Origin: Roseomonas xinghualingensis
Lineage (GTDB): Bacteria; Pseudomonadota; Alphaproteobacteria; Acetobacterales; Acetobacteraceae
Reading direction: 5' to 3'
Length of the DNA stretch: 48,939 nucleotides
NCBI RefSeq assembly: GCF_025791835.1
Contig: NZ_JAOXLP010000025.1
Span: 1-48,939 of the forward strand
Shown: in pieces, positions 34,388-43,085 of the stretch
Layout of the letters: every line of letters starts with the position of its first letter
How positions within the stretch are numbered: position 1 is the stretch's first letter
Notes under the pieces: generated by a model
Databases searched by the model: none
Seen by the model: the letters and a program-made list of their open reading frames with translations, nothing else
Told to the model about the DNA's origin: nothing
Program-made: the position numbers and the translations under genes

Positions 34388-35062
34388 TCAGGCCGGGCGC
34401 AGATAGGCCAGGACCGCTTCCACCAGCATGTTCCGCTGCATCCTGGCGACCTCGGGATCACGCAGGTCGCGGCCGAAGATGGCGCCCAGGGTGTGCCGGT
34501 TGGATACGCGGTGGAAGCTGACGCCATTGATCAGCAGGTGAAGGTCCAGCGGGTCCACGCCGGGCCGGAAGCTGCCCTCACGCACGCCTCGGTCGAGCAG
34601 CCGCTGCATGGTGCTGACGACCTCCGCATTGCGGCGGGCGATGGAGGGAATGCCGCGGACATGCCGCCCACCCTCGATATTCTCTCCCGCCACGAGCCGC
34701 ACGAAGGACGGATCGGCGTGGTGGTGGTTGAAAGTGGCTTCCACCAGCCGGCGCATCGCCTGCGCCGCCGGCAGGGCGCCCAGTTCCAGGCTGCGCTCGG
34801 CATCGCGGATGCGGCCATAGGCGCGCTCGATCACGGCGCCGTAGAGCCCCTCCTTGCTGCCGAAATAATAATAGATCATCCGCTTGGTGGTGCGGGTCTG
34901 CGCCGCGATCTCGTCCACGCGTGCGCCCGAGAAGCCCTTCTCGGCGAAGACATGGGTCGCTGTGTCAAGAATGTCGCGGCGGGTTTGTTCTGGATCCCGT
35001 GAACGCACTCCCTTCGTGCTGCTCCCGGCGCTCGTATCGGATAGGGCTTCAGGAAGGCTCAT
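34388..35062 (-). CDS. TetR-family transcriptional regulator
   Basis: 224 residues. DNA-binding helices ILDTATHVFAEKGFSGARVD and TRTTKRMIYYYFGSKEGLYG (about 30-75), followed by a helical ligand domain with FNHHHADPSFVRLVAGENIE. Convergent with the shikimate dehydrogenase gene, nine bases apart. A 16-base palindrome in the nearby divergent promoter is the obvious candidate target. The effector is probably an aromatic or hydroaromatic acid, inferred from context only. Confidence 0.9.
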   Translation of the reverse strand: MSLPEALSDTSAGSSTKGVRSRDPEQTRRDILDTATHVFAEKGFSGARVDEIAAQTRTTKRMIYYYFGSKEGLYGAVIERAYGRIRDAERSLELGALPAAQAMRRLVEATFNHHHADPSFVRLVAGENIEGGRHVRGIPSIARRNAEVVSTMQRLLDRGVREGSFRPGVDPLDLHLLINGVSFHRVSNRHTLGAIFGRDLRDPEVARMQRNMLVEAVLAYLRPA

Positions 35063-35374
35063 GGGGCTACAGTAGCGCCTCGGCGCAGCGCTGCGAAATC
35101 GGTAGAGGCCCCTGTGAGGTCCCGCATTTCCGGCTGTCGCCGACGGCCCATGGTTCGCGGTTCTGGTGAAGCAGAAACCGGCCCGTTGTCTGGGCTGGGC
35201 ATCCGATGAACCATTTCGGCGAACCTTCCCGAAGTGCCGCCCCTCTATTCGCTGGCGCGTTCAAACCCGGTTGTCTGTGAGACAGGGAAGCGGGGAAGGT
35301 CATTGCCTTGGATATGGTGATCAGAAAATCTACCTGTCAGGGTAGGGCGGCGCCACTGCGAGGGTACGGCTGGC
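35063..35374. other. Spacer with no recognised content
   Basis: About 310 bases between the divergent TetR and NUDIX genes. No protein-like frame, no RNA gene and no convincing promoter pair found. A weak dyad CTACC-N6-GGTAG sits near 35330. Confidence 0.35.
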
Positions 35375-35837
35375 ATGGCTAGGAAGCCGGGCAGGCCGCA
35401 CCGGACGAGCTGCGGCGTGATCGTAAGCGATGGGCGCCACGTGCTCCTGGGCCACGCGACACGTTCTGTGCTCTGGGACATTCCCAAGGGGGGTGGCTTC
35501 TCCGGGCGAGGCTTTCGTGGAAGCCGCCATTCGCGAATTGCGGGAGGAAACCGGCCTGAAGGTCTCCGCCCCTGAACTGATCGACCTTGGTGTCCATGCC
35601 TATCTGCGCGGCAAGGATCTTGCCATCTTCGCCTGGAGGACCGCCGTGATGCCCGATGCGGCCAGCCTCCGCTGCACCTCCTTCATGCGACTGCCGGGCG
35701 GAGGGCTGATCCCGGAGTTCGACCGCTTCGCCATCCTGCCCTGGGAGGAGGCGCTGGGCTGTGTTGGCAAGAATCTCTCGCGGGTCCTGCAGGAACTTCG
35801 CGCTGGGCCGGAATGGCCCTTTCCGCTCGCCGCCTGA
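35375..35837 (+). pseudogene. NUDIX hydrolase, frameshifted at a G6 run
   Basis: Small NUDIX pyrophosphohydrolase of about 153 codons. The first frame gives MARKPGRPHRTSCGVIVSDG, HVLLGHATRSVLWDIPKGG, then loses similarity. The +1-shifted frame continues VASPGEAFVEAAIRELREE and TGL to the end at 35837. With five instead of six Gs at 35488-35493 the two parts join as WDIPKGVASPGEAFVEAAIR and the NUDIX box G-x5-E-x7-REL-x-EE-x-GL becomes perfect. So either the run was miscounted in sequencing or the gene is broken or phase-variable there. Substrate unknown. Confidence 0.88.
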
Positions 35838-35942
35838 ATGCCGGCCGGGGACGCATGATGGCGGGTTGCATCGCTTCCAGCCGGATGGCTTTCGCCCCTT
35901 GGGCATGGACCGAGCACCAGTTGGCCTGGATGGAGTGATCCG

Positions 35943-36761
35943 ATGACCATCTTTCTGTGTACCACTTGCGGCACGTCCTATCCGGACTCCCCCGGGGCGC
36001 CCGAACACTGCCTGATCTGTGAGGACGAGAGGCAGTATGTGCCCGCATCCGGTCAGTCCTGGATCACTCGGGAAAGCCTGACGAAGGGGCATCGCAATGC
36101 ATGGCACCGGCATGAGCCTGGCCTGCTAAGCGTGCAGACCGTGCCGGCCTTCGCCATCAACCAGCGAGCCTTCCTGCTGCGCACGCCGCAGGGAAACATC
36201 CTGTGGGATTGCATTGCGCTGATCGATCCGGCCACTGAGGAGCTGGTGCGCGGCCTCGGCGGCCTGCAGGCAATAGCGGTTTCCCACCCCCATTACTACA
36301 CCACCATCCAGGATTGGGCGGAGGCGTTCCAGGCGCCGGTCCACCTGCATGCCGCCGACCGCGATTGGGTCATGCGTCCGCATCCCTCCATCCACTTCTG
36401 GGAAGGGGAAAGGCTGGAACTCCTTCCCGGAGCCACGCTGGTCCGCGGCGGCGGGCATTTCCCGGGCGGAACGGTGCTCCACTGGACCGGCGCGGCGGAT
36501 GGAAAGGGCGTGCTGCTGGCAGGTGACATCGTGCAGGTGACACCCGGAGCGAGGCGCGTCTCCTTCATGTGGAGCTATCCGAACATGATGCCGTTGCCTG
36601 CGGCGGAGGTACGGCAACTCGCCGCGCGGCTGGATCCCTTGGCCTATGAGCGGATCTACGGTGCCTTCAGCGGTCAGGATGTGCGGCAGGATGGCTCCGC
36701 GGTCGTGGCGCGCTCCGCCGCCCGTTATGTGGAGATTCTGGAAGAGGGGCGCCTCGGCTAG
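35943..36761 (+). CDS. Metallo-beta-lactamase-fold protein with N-terminal zinc ribbon
   Basis: 272 residues. An N-terminal Cys4 ribbon (FLCTTCGTSYPDSP, then HCLICEDE, about 4-28) leads to an MBL fold: LLSVQTVPAFAINQRAFLLR, GNILWDCIALID, AIAVSHPHYYTTIQDW (about 117-132), LVRGGGHFPGGTVLHW (about 162) and GVLLAGDIVQV. The usual HxHxDH motif is HPHYYT, so the Asp and third His of the second metal site are gone, while the later His (GGHFPGG) and bridging Asp (AGDI) remain. The final fold His near GAFSGQD is also not seen. Reaction unknown: perhaps a single-metal hydrolase. Gene stands alone, 128 bases before the polyol operon. Confidence 0.85.
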   Translation: MTIFLCTTCGTSYPDSPGAPEHCLICEDERQYVPASGQSWITRESLTKGHRNAWHRHEPGLLSVQTVPAFAINQRAFLLRTPQGNILWDCIALIDPATEELVRGLGGLQAIAVSHPHYYTTIQDWAEAFQAPVHLHAADRDWVMRPHPSIHFWEGERLELLPGATLVRGGGHFPGGTVLHWTGAADGKGVLLAGDIVQVTPGARRVSFMWSYPNMMPLPAAEVRQLAARLDPLAYERIYGAFSGQDVRQDGSAVVARSAARYVEILEEGRLG

Positions 36762-36793
36762 CCGGACGGGCTGGCTGCCCTGCGGATTTCCCT

Positions 36794-36815
36794 CAGGCCG
36801 GCATGTCCTGGCCTG
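36794..36815. terminator. Weak hairpin after the MBL-fold gene
   Basis: CAGGCC and GGCCTG with a ten-base loop, 33 bases after the stop codon. Could end the MBL mRNA before the polyol promoter. Confidence 0.35.
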
Positions 36816-36836
36816 TGGGCGGGTTAGCCGGAACTC

Positions 36837-36865
36837 TTGTCATTCGCACGATACAGTTGTAAATT
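36837..36865 (+). promoter_or_regulatory. Promoter of the polyol dehydrogenase/kinase genes with operator-like motif
   Basis: TTGTCA (36837-36842), a 17-base spacer and TAAATT (36860-36865), 24 bases before the dehydrogenase ATG. The word ACAGTTGT (36853-36860) abuts the -10 box; nearly the same word, ACAATTGT, overlaps the -10 of the ugpB promoter at 40570. A SorC-family regulator gene lies between the two operons. Confidence 0.6.
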
Positions 36866-36889
36866 CCGGCGAAATCCAAGTGAGGCAGC

Positions 36890-37927
36890 ATGACCCAGGC
36901 CCTTTACATCCGTGCCGCTCACGATGCTTACGTGGCCCCCTTCAACCTGCGGGAGGGGCAGCCGGGAGAGACGCTGCTGGATGTGGCGGCGGTTGGCCTC
37001 TGCGGCAGCGACCTGCACTACTACAAGGATGGCGGCATCGGTGCGGCGCAGATCAAGGCCCCCTTCGTTCCCGGCCATGAGTTTGGCGGCTGGCTGACCG
37101 AGGATATCGAGGAGCTGGGCCTGAGGCGCGGCGCGCTGGTGGCCGTGGACCCGAACAAGGCCTGTGGCCATTGCGCCTATTGCCACTCCGGCCATCCGAA
37201 CCTTTGCCCGAATGTCGAGTTCATCGGCGCACCGCCCTTCGACGGTGCGATGACGAAGCGCATCTGGGTGCCGCGCAGCCAGATCGTCGCCCTGCCGGAG
37301 CATTTCTCGCCGCTGGACGCGGTGATGCTGGAGCCGCTCGGCGTCGCGATCCATGCGGTGGATCTGGCCAAGCCGCGCCTGCTGGAGCGCGTGGCGCTGC
37401 TCGGTTGCGGCCCGATCGGCCTGTTGATCCTGCAGGTGCTCAAGGCTGCCGGTGCTGGGGAGGTGCTTGCGGTGGATCCGCTGGAGCACCGCCGTGCCAT
37501 GGCGCAGCGCCTTGGCGCCGATCGTGCCGGGTCCTCGCTCGCTGACATTCAGGCCTGGACGCATGGGGAGGGGGCTCCCCTAGTCATCGAGGCGACGAAC
37601 TCGCCCCTCGGCTTCCGTGATGCCGTGCTGGCCGCGCGGATCGGCGGGCGCGTGGTCCTCGTGGGCATCCCTGATGGCGATACCTACACCTTGCCCGCGG
37701 CGGATGCGCGCCGCCGGGGTTTGAAGATCAAGTTCTCCCGCCGCATGGGCGAAGTCTATCCGCGCGCCATCCAGCTCGTGCAGGCGGGCAAGGTGGATGT
37801 CACCTCCGTCGTGACGCATCGCGTGGATCTCGAGGGCGGGCCCGAGGCCTTCCGCAATCACGCGGAGGACAAGCCGGGCGTCATCAAGACGCTGATCTAT
37901 CCCAATGGGGTGGATCGCGACGCCTGA
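36890..37927 (+). CDS. Zinc-dependent polyol/L-idonate-type dehydrogenase
   Basis: Medium-chain dehydrogenase of 345 residues that oxidises a secondary alcohol of a polyol or aldonate. Catalytic zinc ligands: Cys in GLCGSDLHYYKDGGIG (about 38) and His-Glu in FVPGHEFGG (about 63). Structural zinc: four Cys in ACGHCAYCHSGHPNLC (about 92-107). Rossmann motif LLGCGPIGLLILQVL (about 165). GLCGSDLHYY resembles L-idonate 5-dehydrogenase and sorbitol/xylitol dehydrogenases. The kinase gene follows after 16 bases, so the product ketose is probably phosphorylated next. Start ATG has GAGG close ahead. Confidence 0.9.
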   Translation: MTQALYIRAAHDAYVAPFNLREGQPGETLLDVAAVGLCGSDLHYYKDGGIGAAQIKAPFVPGHEFGGWLTEDIEELGLRRGALVAVDPNKACGHCAYCHSGHPNLCPNVEFIGAPPFDGAMTKRIWVPRSQIVALPEHFSPLDAVMLEPLGVAIHAVDLAKPRLLERVALLGCGPIGLLILQVLKAAGAGEVLAVDPLEHRRAMAQRLGADRAGSSLADIQAWTHGEGAPLVIEATNSPLGFRDAVLAARIGGRVVLVGIPDGDTYTLPAADARRRGLKIKFSRRMGEVYPRAIQLVQAGKVDVTSVVTHRVDLEGGPEAFRNHAEDKPGVIKTLIYPNGVDRDA

Positions 37928-37943
37928 GGATACGAAGCAGGTC

Positions 37944-39551
37944 ATGCGGATGGCGGGGACGGACGGACTGCTGCTGGCGGTCGATGTCGGCACGCTGTCC
38001 GCACGCGCCGGGTTGTTCGATGCGGGCGGGCAGTTGCTCGCCAGCGCTTCCGCGCCCTGCGAACTGATCCGCCCGGCCCAGGATCACGCCGTCTACCGGA
38101 TGGACGGCATCTGGGCCGCAGTGACCCAGGCCGTTCGTGACACATTGGCGGGCCAGCCCGGAGCCGCGCTGCGGGTGCGGGCCCTGGCTTTCGACGCCAC
38201 CTCCTCCCTTGCGCTTTCCCACACCGGCGCGCCGCCCCTTGAAGGCGATGCCGACGTGTTCTGCTGGGCCGATCACCGCGGCGAGGCCATCGCCGAGGAG
38301 ATCACGGCCATCGGCGACCGGCTGCTGGATTACACGGGCGGCGCTCTTTCCCCTGAAATGCATCTGCCCAAGCTGCTCTGGCTGAAGCGGCATGACCCTG
38401 CCGCGTGGGCACGGGTGACGGGCGCGCGGGATCTTTGTGATGCCCTCGCCTGGCGTGCCACGGGTGACGATCGGCACTCTCTCTGCGGCCTGGCCTGCAA
38501 ATGGGCCTTCCTGCCGGCTGACGGAGACACCGCGTGGCGTCGCGGCTTGCTGGGAACACTCGGTATCGCCGATCTGCTGGATCGGGGGGTACTGGCGCAG
38601 CCGCCCCTGCCGGTGGGTGCAACCCATGGCCGCCTGAGCGCCGAAGCCGCGGTGGAAATGAGCCTCCCGCCCGGCCTGCCGGTGGCGGTGGGGCTCATCG
38701 ATGCCGAGGCGGGAACGCTCGGCGCCTTGGATGGCAGCTTCGCCCAGGCGATGAACGAGACGCTGGTCCTCATTGGTGGTACCTCCACTTGCATGATGGC
38801 CTTCGCGCCGGATGAGCGCCGTATCCATGGTGTCTGGGGACCGTTCCGCGATGCTGTCTTCCCTGGCCTCTGGATGCATGAGGCCGGTCAGTCCCTGACC
38901 GGCGCCGCGCTGGACGCGGTGTTGCAGCAGCATCCTGCCGGGCCACGCCGCTCCGGCCCGGCGGCGCATGCAGCCACTGTCACGCGCATCATGCCCTTGC
39001 TGAAGGCCGAAGGCCCGGCTTTCGCGGCTGGCCGCCACATCGTGCCGGACTGGCTTGGCAATCGTTCCCCGCTTGGGGAGGGCAGGGCGCGCGCGCTGGC
39101 GGCTGGGCTGGGGGAAGAGCGCGGCGAGCGTGACTTCCTAGAGGCGTATTACGCCACCGCGCGCGGGATCGTCCTCCAGGCACGACAGATTCTCGACCAC
39201 CTGGACGCGCATGGCTATGCCATTCGCCGTGTCGCGCTCTCGGGCGGGCATGCGCGCAATCCGCTGATGGTGTCCCTGTACCGGGATGCGCTGGGGCGGG
39301 AACTGCTTCTGCCCCGCACGCCGGAACCCGTACTTCTGGGCACGGCCATGGTAGCCGCCGTGGCGGCGGGTTGGTATCCGGACCTGCTTTCGGCCGTGGC
39401 AGGCTTGGCGCCGGGAGGCGAACCCCAGGTCGCCGATCCGGCCTGGGCCCGGGCGCACGACATCGCCTTCCGGATCTACCTGGGCCTCTTCGAGGCCAGG
39501 AACGCGGCGATGCGGGATTCCGCCGCGCTGGCGGCGCTAGCTCGCCAGTGA
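37944..39551 (+). CDS. FGGY-family pentulose kinase (ribulokinase-like)
   Basis: Sugar kinase of 535 residues with the two actin-like FGGY domains. LLLAVDVGTLSARAGLFDAG at the start and FDATSSLALSHTG resemble the D-ribulose/YDPK-type branch more than xylulokinase. Later: GLIDAEAGTLGALDGSF, VLIGGTSTCMMAF, and the ATP site VALSGGHARNPLMVSLYRDA near the C-terminus. ATG 37944 is preferred; an ATG at 37905 would overlap the dehydrogenase gene and has no ribosome site. With the upstream dehydrogenase this forms a polyol-to-ketose-phosphate pair. The stop overlaps that of the convergent sorC gene by 15 bases. Confidence 0.88.
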   Translation: MRMAGTDGLLLAVDVGTLSARAGLFDAGGQLLASASAPCELIRPAQDHAVYRMDGIWAAVTQAVRDTLAGQPGAALRVRALAFDATSSLALSHTGAPPLEGDADVFCWADHRGEAIAEEITAIGDRLLDYTGGALSPEMHLPKLLWLKRHDPAAWARVTGARDLCDALAWRATGDDRHSLCGLACKWAFLPADGDTAWRRGLLGTLGIADLLDRGVLAQPPLPVGATHGRLSAEAAVEMSLPPGLPVAVGLIDAEAGTLGALDGSFAQAMNETLVLIGGTSTCMMAFAPDERRIHGVWGPFRDAVFPGLWMHEAGQSLTGAALDAVLQQHPAGPRRSGPAAHAATVTRIMPLLKAEGPAFAAGRHIVPDWLGNRSPLGEGRARALAAGLGEERGERDFLEAYYATARGIVLQARQILDHLDAHGYAIRRVALSGGHARNPLMVSLYRDALGRELLLPRTPEPVLLGTAMVAAVAAGWYPDLLSAVAGLAPGGEPQVADPAWARAHDIAFRIYLGLFEARNAAMRDSAALAALARQ

Positions 39552-40484
39552 CATGGCGGCCCTGGCCGTCTCCTCATCGGTGATCAGCACCTTCGGGATC
39601 CCGCCCCGTAGTGCGGCGGCGATCACGGCGGCCTTGTTCCGCCCGCCGGCGGCGATGACCACGTTGCGCACCTCCGCCAGCTGCGCATAGGGCAGGCCGA
39701 TGACCCGGGCGTTGATCGGGTGATCGATGGGGCGGCCCATCGCATCCAGGAACTGTCCAAGCACGTCTCCCACCGCGCCGGCCGCCCGCAGGTCCTTCAC
39801 CGTCACATCATTGGGCAGTCCATGCCGGACCAGGAGGGAGCGAGGGCTCAGATCCCCCAGGCTCAGCAGCGCAAGATCCACGGCCCGGATGCGCTGGAAG
39901 ACCTCGGCGAACACATCCAGGGCCACCAGTGTATCGCGTGAGGCCGGGCTGCCGGCGTAGATCGGGGCGGCAAGATAAAGGCACTGGGCGTTCAGCCGCC
40001 GCGCCAGCTCCCCCGCCGTCTCGAAGGTGTTCAGGTCCAGTCCCTGGGTCAGGCCGCCCATCATGGCGGTGACCCACAGGGAGGGCAGGTCGGCCGGGGC
40101 GATATGGCGGATCGTCTCGTGCAACGTGGCGCCCCAGCCGACGCCGAAGACGGAAACCTCGGTCCGTCCGAGGTAGCGGGAGAGGTAGTCTCCGGCGGCC
40201 ATGCCGATCAGCCCGGCAAGCTTCTCGGGGTCTTCCGGGGTAGGAATGACCACGGCGTCAACCAGACCGAAATCCTTGGTCAGCCGGCCCTCCAGCGCCA
40301 CGCAGCTTTCCAGGCGGGAGGCGAGATGCACCCTCACAAGCCCGCTGGCCCGACATTCCGAGAGGATGCGGTTCACGCGGAGGCGCGTGAGGCCCAGCCG
40401 AGTGGCGATCTCACCCTGGGTCAGATCTTCCATATGATAGAGCCAGGCCACCCGCACCTGAAGCTGCTCGTCCGAACCGCTCAA
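39537..40484 (-). CDS. SorC/DeoR-family sugar-responsive regulator
   Basis: 315 residues. N-terminal helix-turn-helix LTQGEIATRLGLTRLRVNRI and LSECRASGLVRVHL; C-terminal sugar-phosphate-binding domain with VFGVGWGATLHETIRHI, DLALLSLGDLSP and LPYAQLAEVRNVVIAAGG. The TTG at 40484 is six bases after AGGGAG and is the best start; the ATG at 40500 is out of frame. It lies between the polyol operon and the ugp operon, convergent with one and divergent from the other. The shared ACARTTGT word in both promoters suggests it controls both, with a ketose phosphate as likely effector. Confidence 0.92.
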   Translation of the reverse strand: MSGSDEQLQVRVAWLYHMEDLTQGEIATRLGLTRLRVNRILSECRASGLVRVHLASRLESCVALEGRLTKDFGLVDAVVIPTPEDPEKLAGLIGMAAGDYLSRYLGRTEVSVFGVGWGATLHETIRHIAPADLPSLWVTAMMGGLTQGLDLNTFETAGELARRLNAQCLYLAAPIYAGSPASRDTLVALDVFAEVFQRIRAVDLALLSLGDLSPRSLLVRHGLPNDVTVKDLRAAGAVGDVLGQFLDAMGRPIDHPINARVIGLPYAQLAEVRNVVIAAGGRNKAAVIAAALRGGIPKVLITDEETARAAMSLAS

Positions 40485-40545
40485 CCTGAACTCCCTTCAT
40501 GGCCCGCCCCTGACCAGGCCGGCAGGCTGGGGGATGTGGTGGTGC

Positions 40546-40577
40546 CTGTCACCTGGGCTGGCGCATATTACAATTGT
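40546..40577 (+). promoter_or_regulatory. ugpB promoter with overlapping palindromic operator
   Basis: CTGTCA (40546-40551), a 17-base spacer and TACAAT (40569-40574). The palindrome ACAATTGT (40570-40577) covers the -10 box, so binding there would block transcription. It matches the ACAGTTGT element before the polyol dehydrogenase gene. Confidence 0.6.
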
Positions 40578-40727
40578 GCGTCGCGATTTACACGTGCTTA
40601 CCTCGCGGCTAACCTGCGCCGGCAATCCCCATGCGGCGGGCGGCACCCGCCGCATGCGCCAGGATGCTCCGCAGGTGCCGCCAAAGGCATCGAAGCGTGC
40701 CGGCGGGTCACAGGGAAGGAGATGACG

Positions 40728-42050
40728 ATGGCCACTGCATTGTCCCGCCGCACGGTCCTCGCCGCTGGTGCCGCGGCGCTGCCGCTTTTCCATGTCCGCA
40801 CCGCCGCCGCCGCACCGCGCGAGATCAAGTTCTGGCATGCCATGAGCGGCGTAAATGGCGAGCGGCTGGAGGAAATGACGCGGCAGTTCAACGCGTCCCA
40901 GACCGAATACAGCGTCACGCCCATCTTCAAGGGCACCTATGACGAGCTGATCAACGCGACCGTCGCCGCCTACCGTACCCGCACCCAGCCGCAGCTCGTG
41001 CAGATCTATGAGCGCGGCTTCATGACCATGCTGCTCTCCGGCGCTGTGGTGCCGGTGCAGGAGCTGGTTGCGGCGCATGGCCATAACATCAACTGGGCCG
41101 ATTTCATCAAGCCCATCGCCGGCTACTACACCCATAAGGGCAAGCTGGCGGCGATGCCCTTCAATTCCTCCACTCCGATCCTGTTCTACAACAAGGCGCA
41201 TTTCGCCAAGGCGGGGTTCGACAAGCCGGCCGAAACCTGGGCGGCGTTGGATGAGCAGCTCCGCAAGGTGAAGGATGCCGGCGGACCGGGCAGCATCATG
41301 GCGGGCGACTACCACTGGAGCTGGTTCGAGAACTACAGCGCCATCAACGACTACCAGTACGCCACCAAGAACAACGGCTTCGAGGGGCTGGACACGGAGT
41401 TCACCTATAACCGCACCCCCGTTGTGCAGCAGGTGGGCCGGATGAAGCGCTGGCTGGACGACGGGCTTTTGCAGATCTCGGGGGCAGGCGTATCGCCGAC
41501 CGCGGTCTTCACCTCCGGCCGCTCCGCCACCTTCATCGCCTCCACCGCTTCCCATTCCGCCGTAATGGCGGCGGGCGGGCTGGAATGGGGCGCGGTGCCG
41601 CTGCCCTATGAGGAAGGCCGCACGCCGCGGAACAGTGTCATCGGCGGCGCCGTGCTCTGGGCCCTGCGCGGCCATGGGCAGGCAGAGAATGCCGGGACGG
41701 CCGCCTTCCTGGCCTTCAGTGCCAAGCCGGAGACGCAGGTGTGGTGGCACAAGGCCACCGGCTATGTCCCCGCCACCAACGCCGCCTACGAACTGGCCAA
41801 GCGCGAAGGCTGGTACAAGCAGGCGCCGACCCAGGAGATTGCCATCCAGCAGTTGATGCGGGGCGAGCCGACCGCGAACTCCCTTGGCTACCGCTTCGGC
41901 AACTTCACCCAGACCATGCTGGCGCAGCGCGAGGAGGCCGAGCGCTCCTTCGCCGGGCAGAAGACCCCGCAGCAGGCCATGGATGATGCCGTCAGCCGGG
42001 GCAACGAGATCCTGCGGCGCTTCGAGCGGCTGAACGCCGGGCGCTACTGA
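40728..42050 (+). CDS. ugpB: ABC transporter substrate-binding protein, UgpB type
   Basis: Periplasmic receptor of 440 residues (E. coli UgpB has a similar length) for sn-glycerol-3-phosphate or a related phosphodiester or polyol. Start: of two adjacent in-frame ATGs (40722 and 40728) the second has GGAG at the right distance. Twin-arginine-type signal LSRRTVLAAGAAALPLFHVR. Mature marks: REIKFWHAMSGVNGERLEEM, FKGTYDELINATVAAYRT, PFNSSTPILFYNKAHFAKAG and KPETQVWWHKATGYVPAT. First gene of ugpB-A-E-Q, directly controlled by a promoter with a SorC-type operator candidate. Confidence 0.9.
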   Translation: MATALSRRTVLAAGAAALPLFHVRTAAAAPREIKFWHAMSGVNGERLEEMTRQFNASQTEYSVTPIFKGTYDELINATVAAYRTRTQPQLVQIYERGFMTMLLSGAVVPVQELVAAHGHNINWADFIKPIAGYYTHKGKLAAMPFNSSTPILFYNKAHFAKAGFDKPAETWAALDEQLRKVKDAGGPGSIMAGDYHWSWFENYSAINDYQYATKNNGFEGLDTEFTYNRTPVVQQVGRMKRWLDDGLLQISGAGVSPTAVFTSGRSATFIASTASHSAVMAAGGLEWGAVPLPYEEGRTPRNSVIGGAVLWALRGHGQAENAGTAAFLAFSAKPETQVWWHKATGYVPATNAAYELAKREGWYKQAPTQEIAIQQLMRGEPTANSLGYRFGNFTQTMLAQREEAERSFAGQKTPQQAMDDAVSRGNEILRRFERLNAGRY

Positions 42051-42070
42051 CCCTCTTCTGACGAGTGCGC

Positions 42071-43060
42071 ATGAGCGAGACCGCAATCCCGACCCTGCCG
42101 CCGCCCAGGCGAGCGCTGTGGCCAGCCTTCCTCCGCAAGGGGAAGGCCAAGCGGCGGAGTGTGCAGGGCATCAAGGCGTCGGGATTCGAGGGGCAGCTCC
42201 TGCCGCTGCTGTTGCTCACGCCGCAGCTTCTGATCCTGTTGTTGTTCTTCTTCATCCCAGCCGTGCGCGGCCTGGCCCAGGCCTTCCTGCTGCAGGACCC
42301 TTTCGGGCAGGAAGTGCATTTCGTCGGGCTTGAGAACATCATGGCCCTGCTGCGCAGTGCCGAATACCATGAGTCGCTGCGCCTCTCGGTCCTCTTCACC
42401 ATTGCGACCACGGTGCTGACCTTCTCTGTCGCCCTGGTCCTGGCCTTCGCGACGGACCGCGTGACCCGCGGGCGCACCACCTACCGCGCCGTGTTGCTGA
42501 TCCCCTATGCCATCGCGCCGGCCGTCGCGGGTTTCGTCTGGGCCTTCCTCTTCAATCCGCTCGTCGGGCCGGCCGCGACCTTCCTGCATTCGCTGGGCAT
42601 CGCCTGGGATCCTAACCGCAATGGTGACGATGCCATGCTGCTGGTGATCCTGACGGCGTCGTGGAAGCACCTCTGCTACAACTATATCTTCCTGGTCGCC
42701 GCGCTGGCGGCCGTGCCTCGCTCCGTGATTGAGGCGGCGGCGGTGGATGGCGCGGGGCCATTGCGGCGCTTCGCCTGGATCACCTTCCCGATGATCGCGC
42801 CCACCGTCTTTTTCCTGATCATCATGAACACCGTCTATGGCCTGTTCGAGACCTTCGCGATCATCGACGCCACCACCCAGGGCGGCCCTGCGGCGGCGAC
42901 GAGTATCCTGGTCTACAAGGTCTATGTGGACGGCTTCATCAATCTCGACCTCGGCTCATCGGCTGCGCAATCCGTCCTGCTGATGATTTTCGCGGTCTGT
43001 CTCACCGTTATCCAGTTCCGTCTGATCGAGAGGCGGATCAGCTACGAGGTCTCCCAGTGA
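42071..43060 (+). CDS. ugpA: ABC transporter permease UgpA
   Basis: Inner-membrane permease of 329 residues. About 45 basic residues precede the first membrane segment (LLPLLLLTPQLLILLLFFFI). Six segments in all, with the EAA loop contacting the ATPase in SVIEAAAVDGAGPLRRFAWI (about 228). Starts at the ATG at 42071, 20 bases after the ugpB stop; a GTG at 42065 would add two residues. Forms a heterodimer with UgpE. Confidence 0.92.
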   Translation: MSETAIPTLPPPRRALWPAFLRKGKAKRRSVQGIKASGFEGQLLPLLLLTPQLLILLLFFFIPAVRGLAQAFLLQDPFGQEVHFVGLENIMALLRSAEYHESLRLSVLFTIATTVLTFSVALVLAFATDRVTRGRTTYRAVLLIPYAIAPAVAGFVWAFLFNPLVGPAATFLHSLGIAWDPNRNGDDAMLLVILTASWKHLCYNYIFLVAALAAVPRSVIEAAAVDGAGPLRRFAWITFPMIAPTVFFLIIMNTVYGLFETFAIIDATTQGGPAAATSILVYKVYVDGFINLDLGSSAAQSVLLMIFAVCLTVIQFRLIERRISYEVSQ

Positions 43061-43085
43061 AGGCGCACAAGACGGGAGAGCCGGC

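Noticed and set aside
40497..42086. Open frame of 529 codons antisense to ugpB
   Set aside because: It lies wholly opposite a gene with clear UgpB motifs. Its translation is His- and Gly-rich without family likeness, as expected for a G+C-rich antisense frame.
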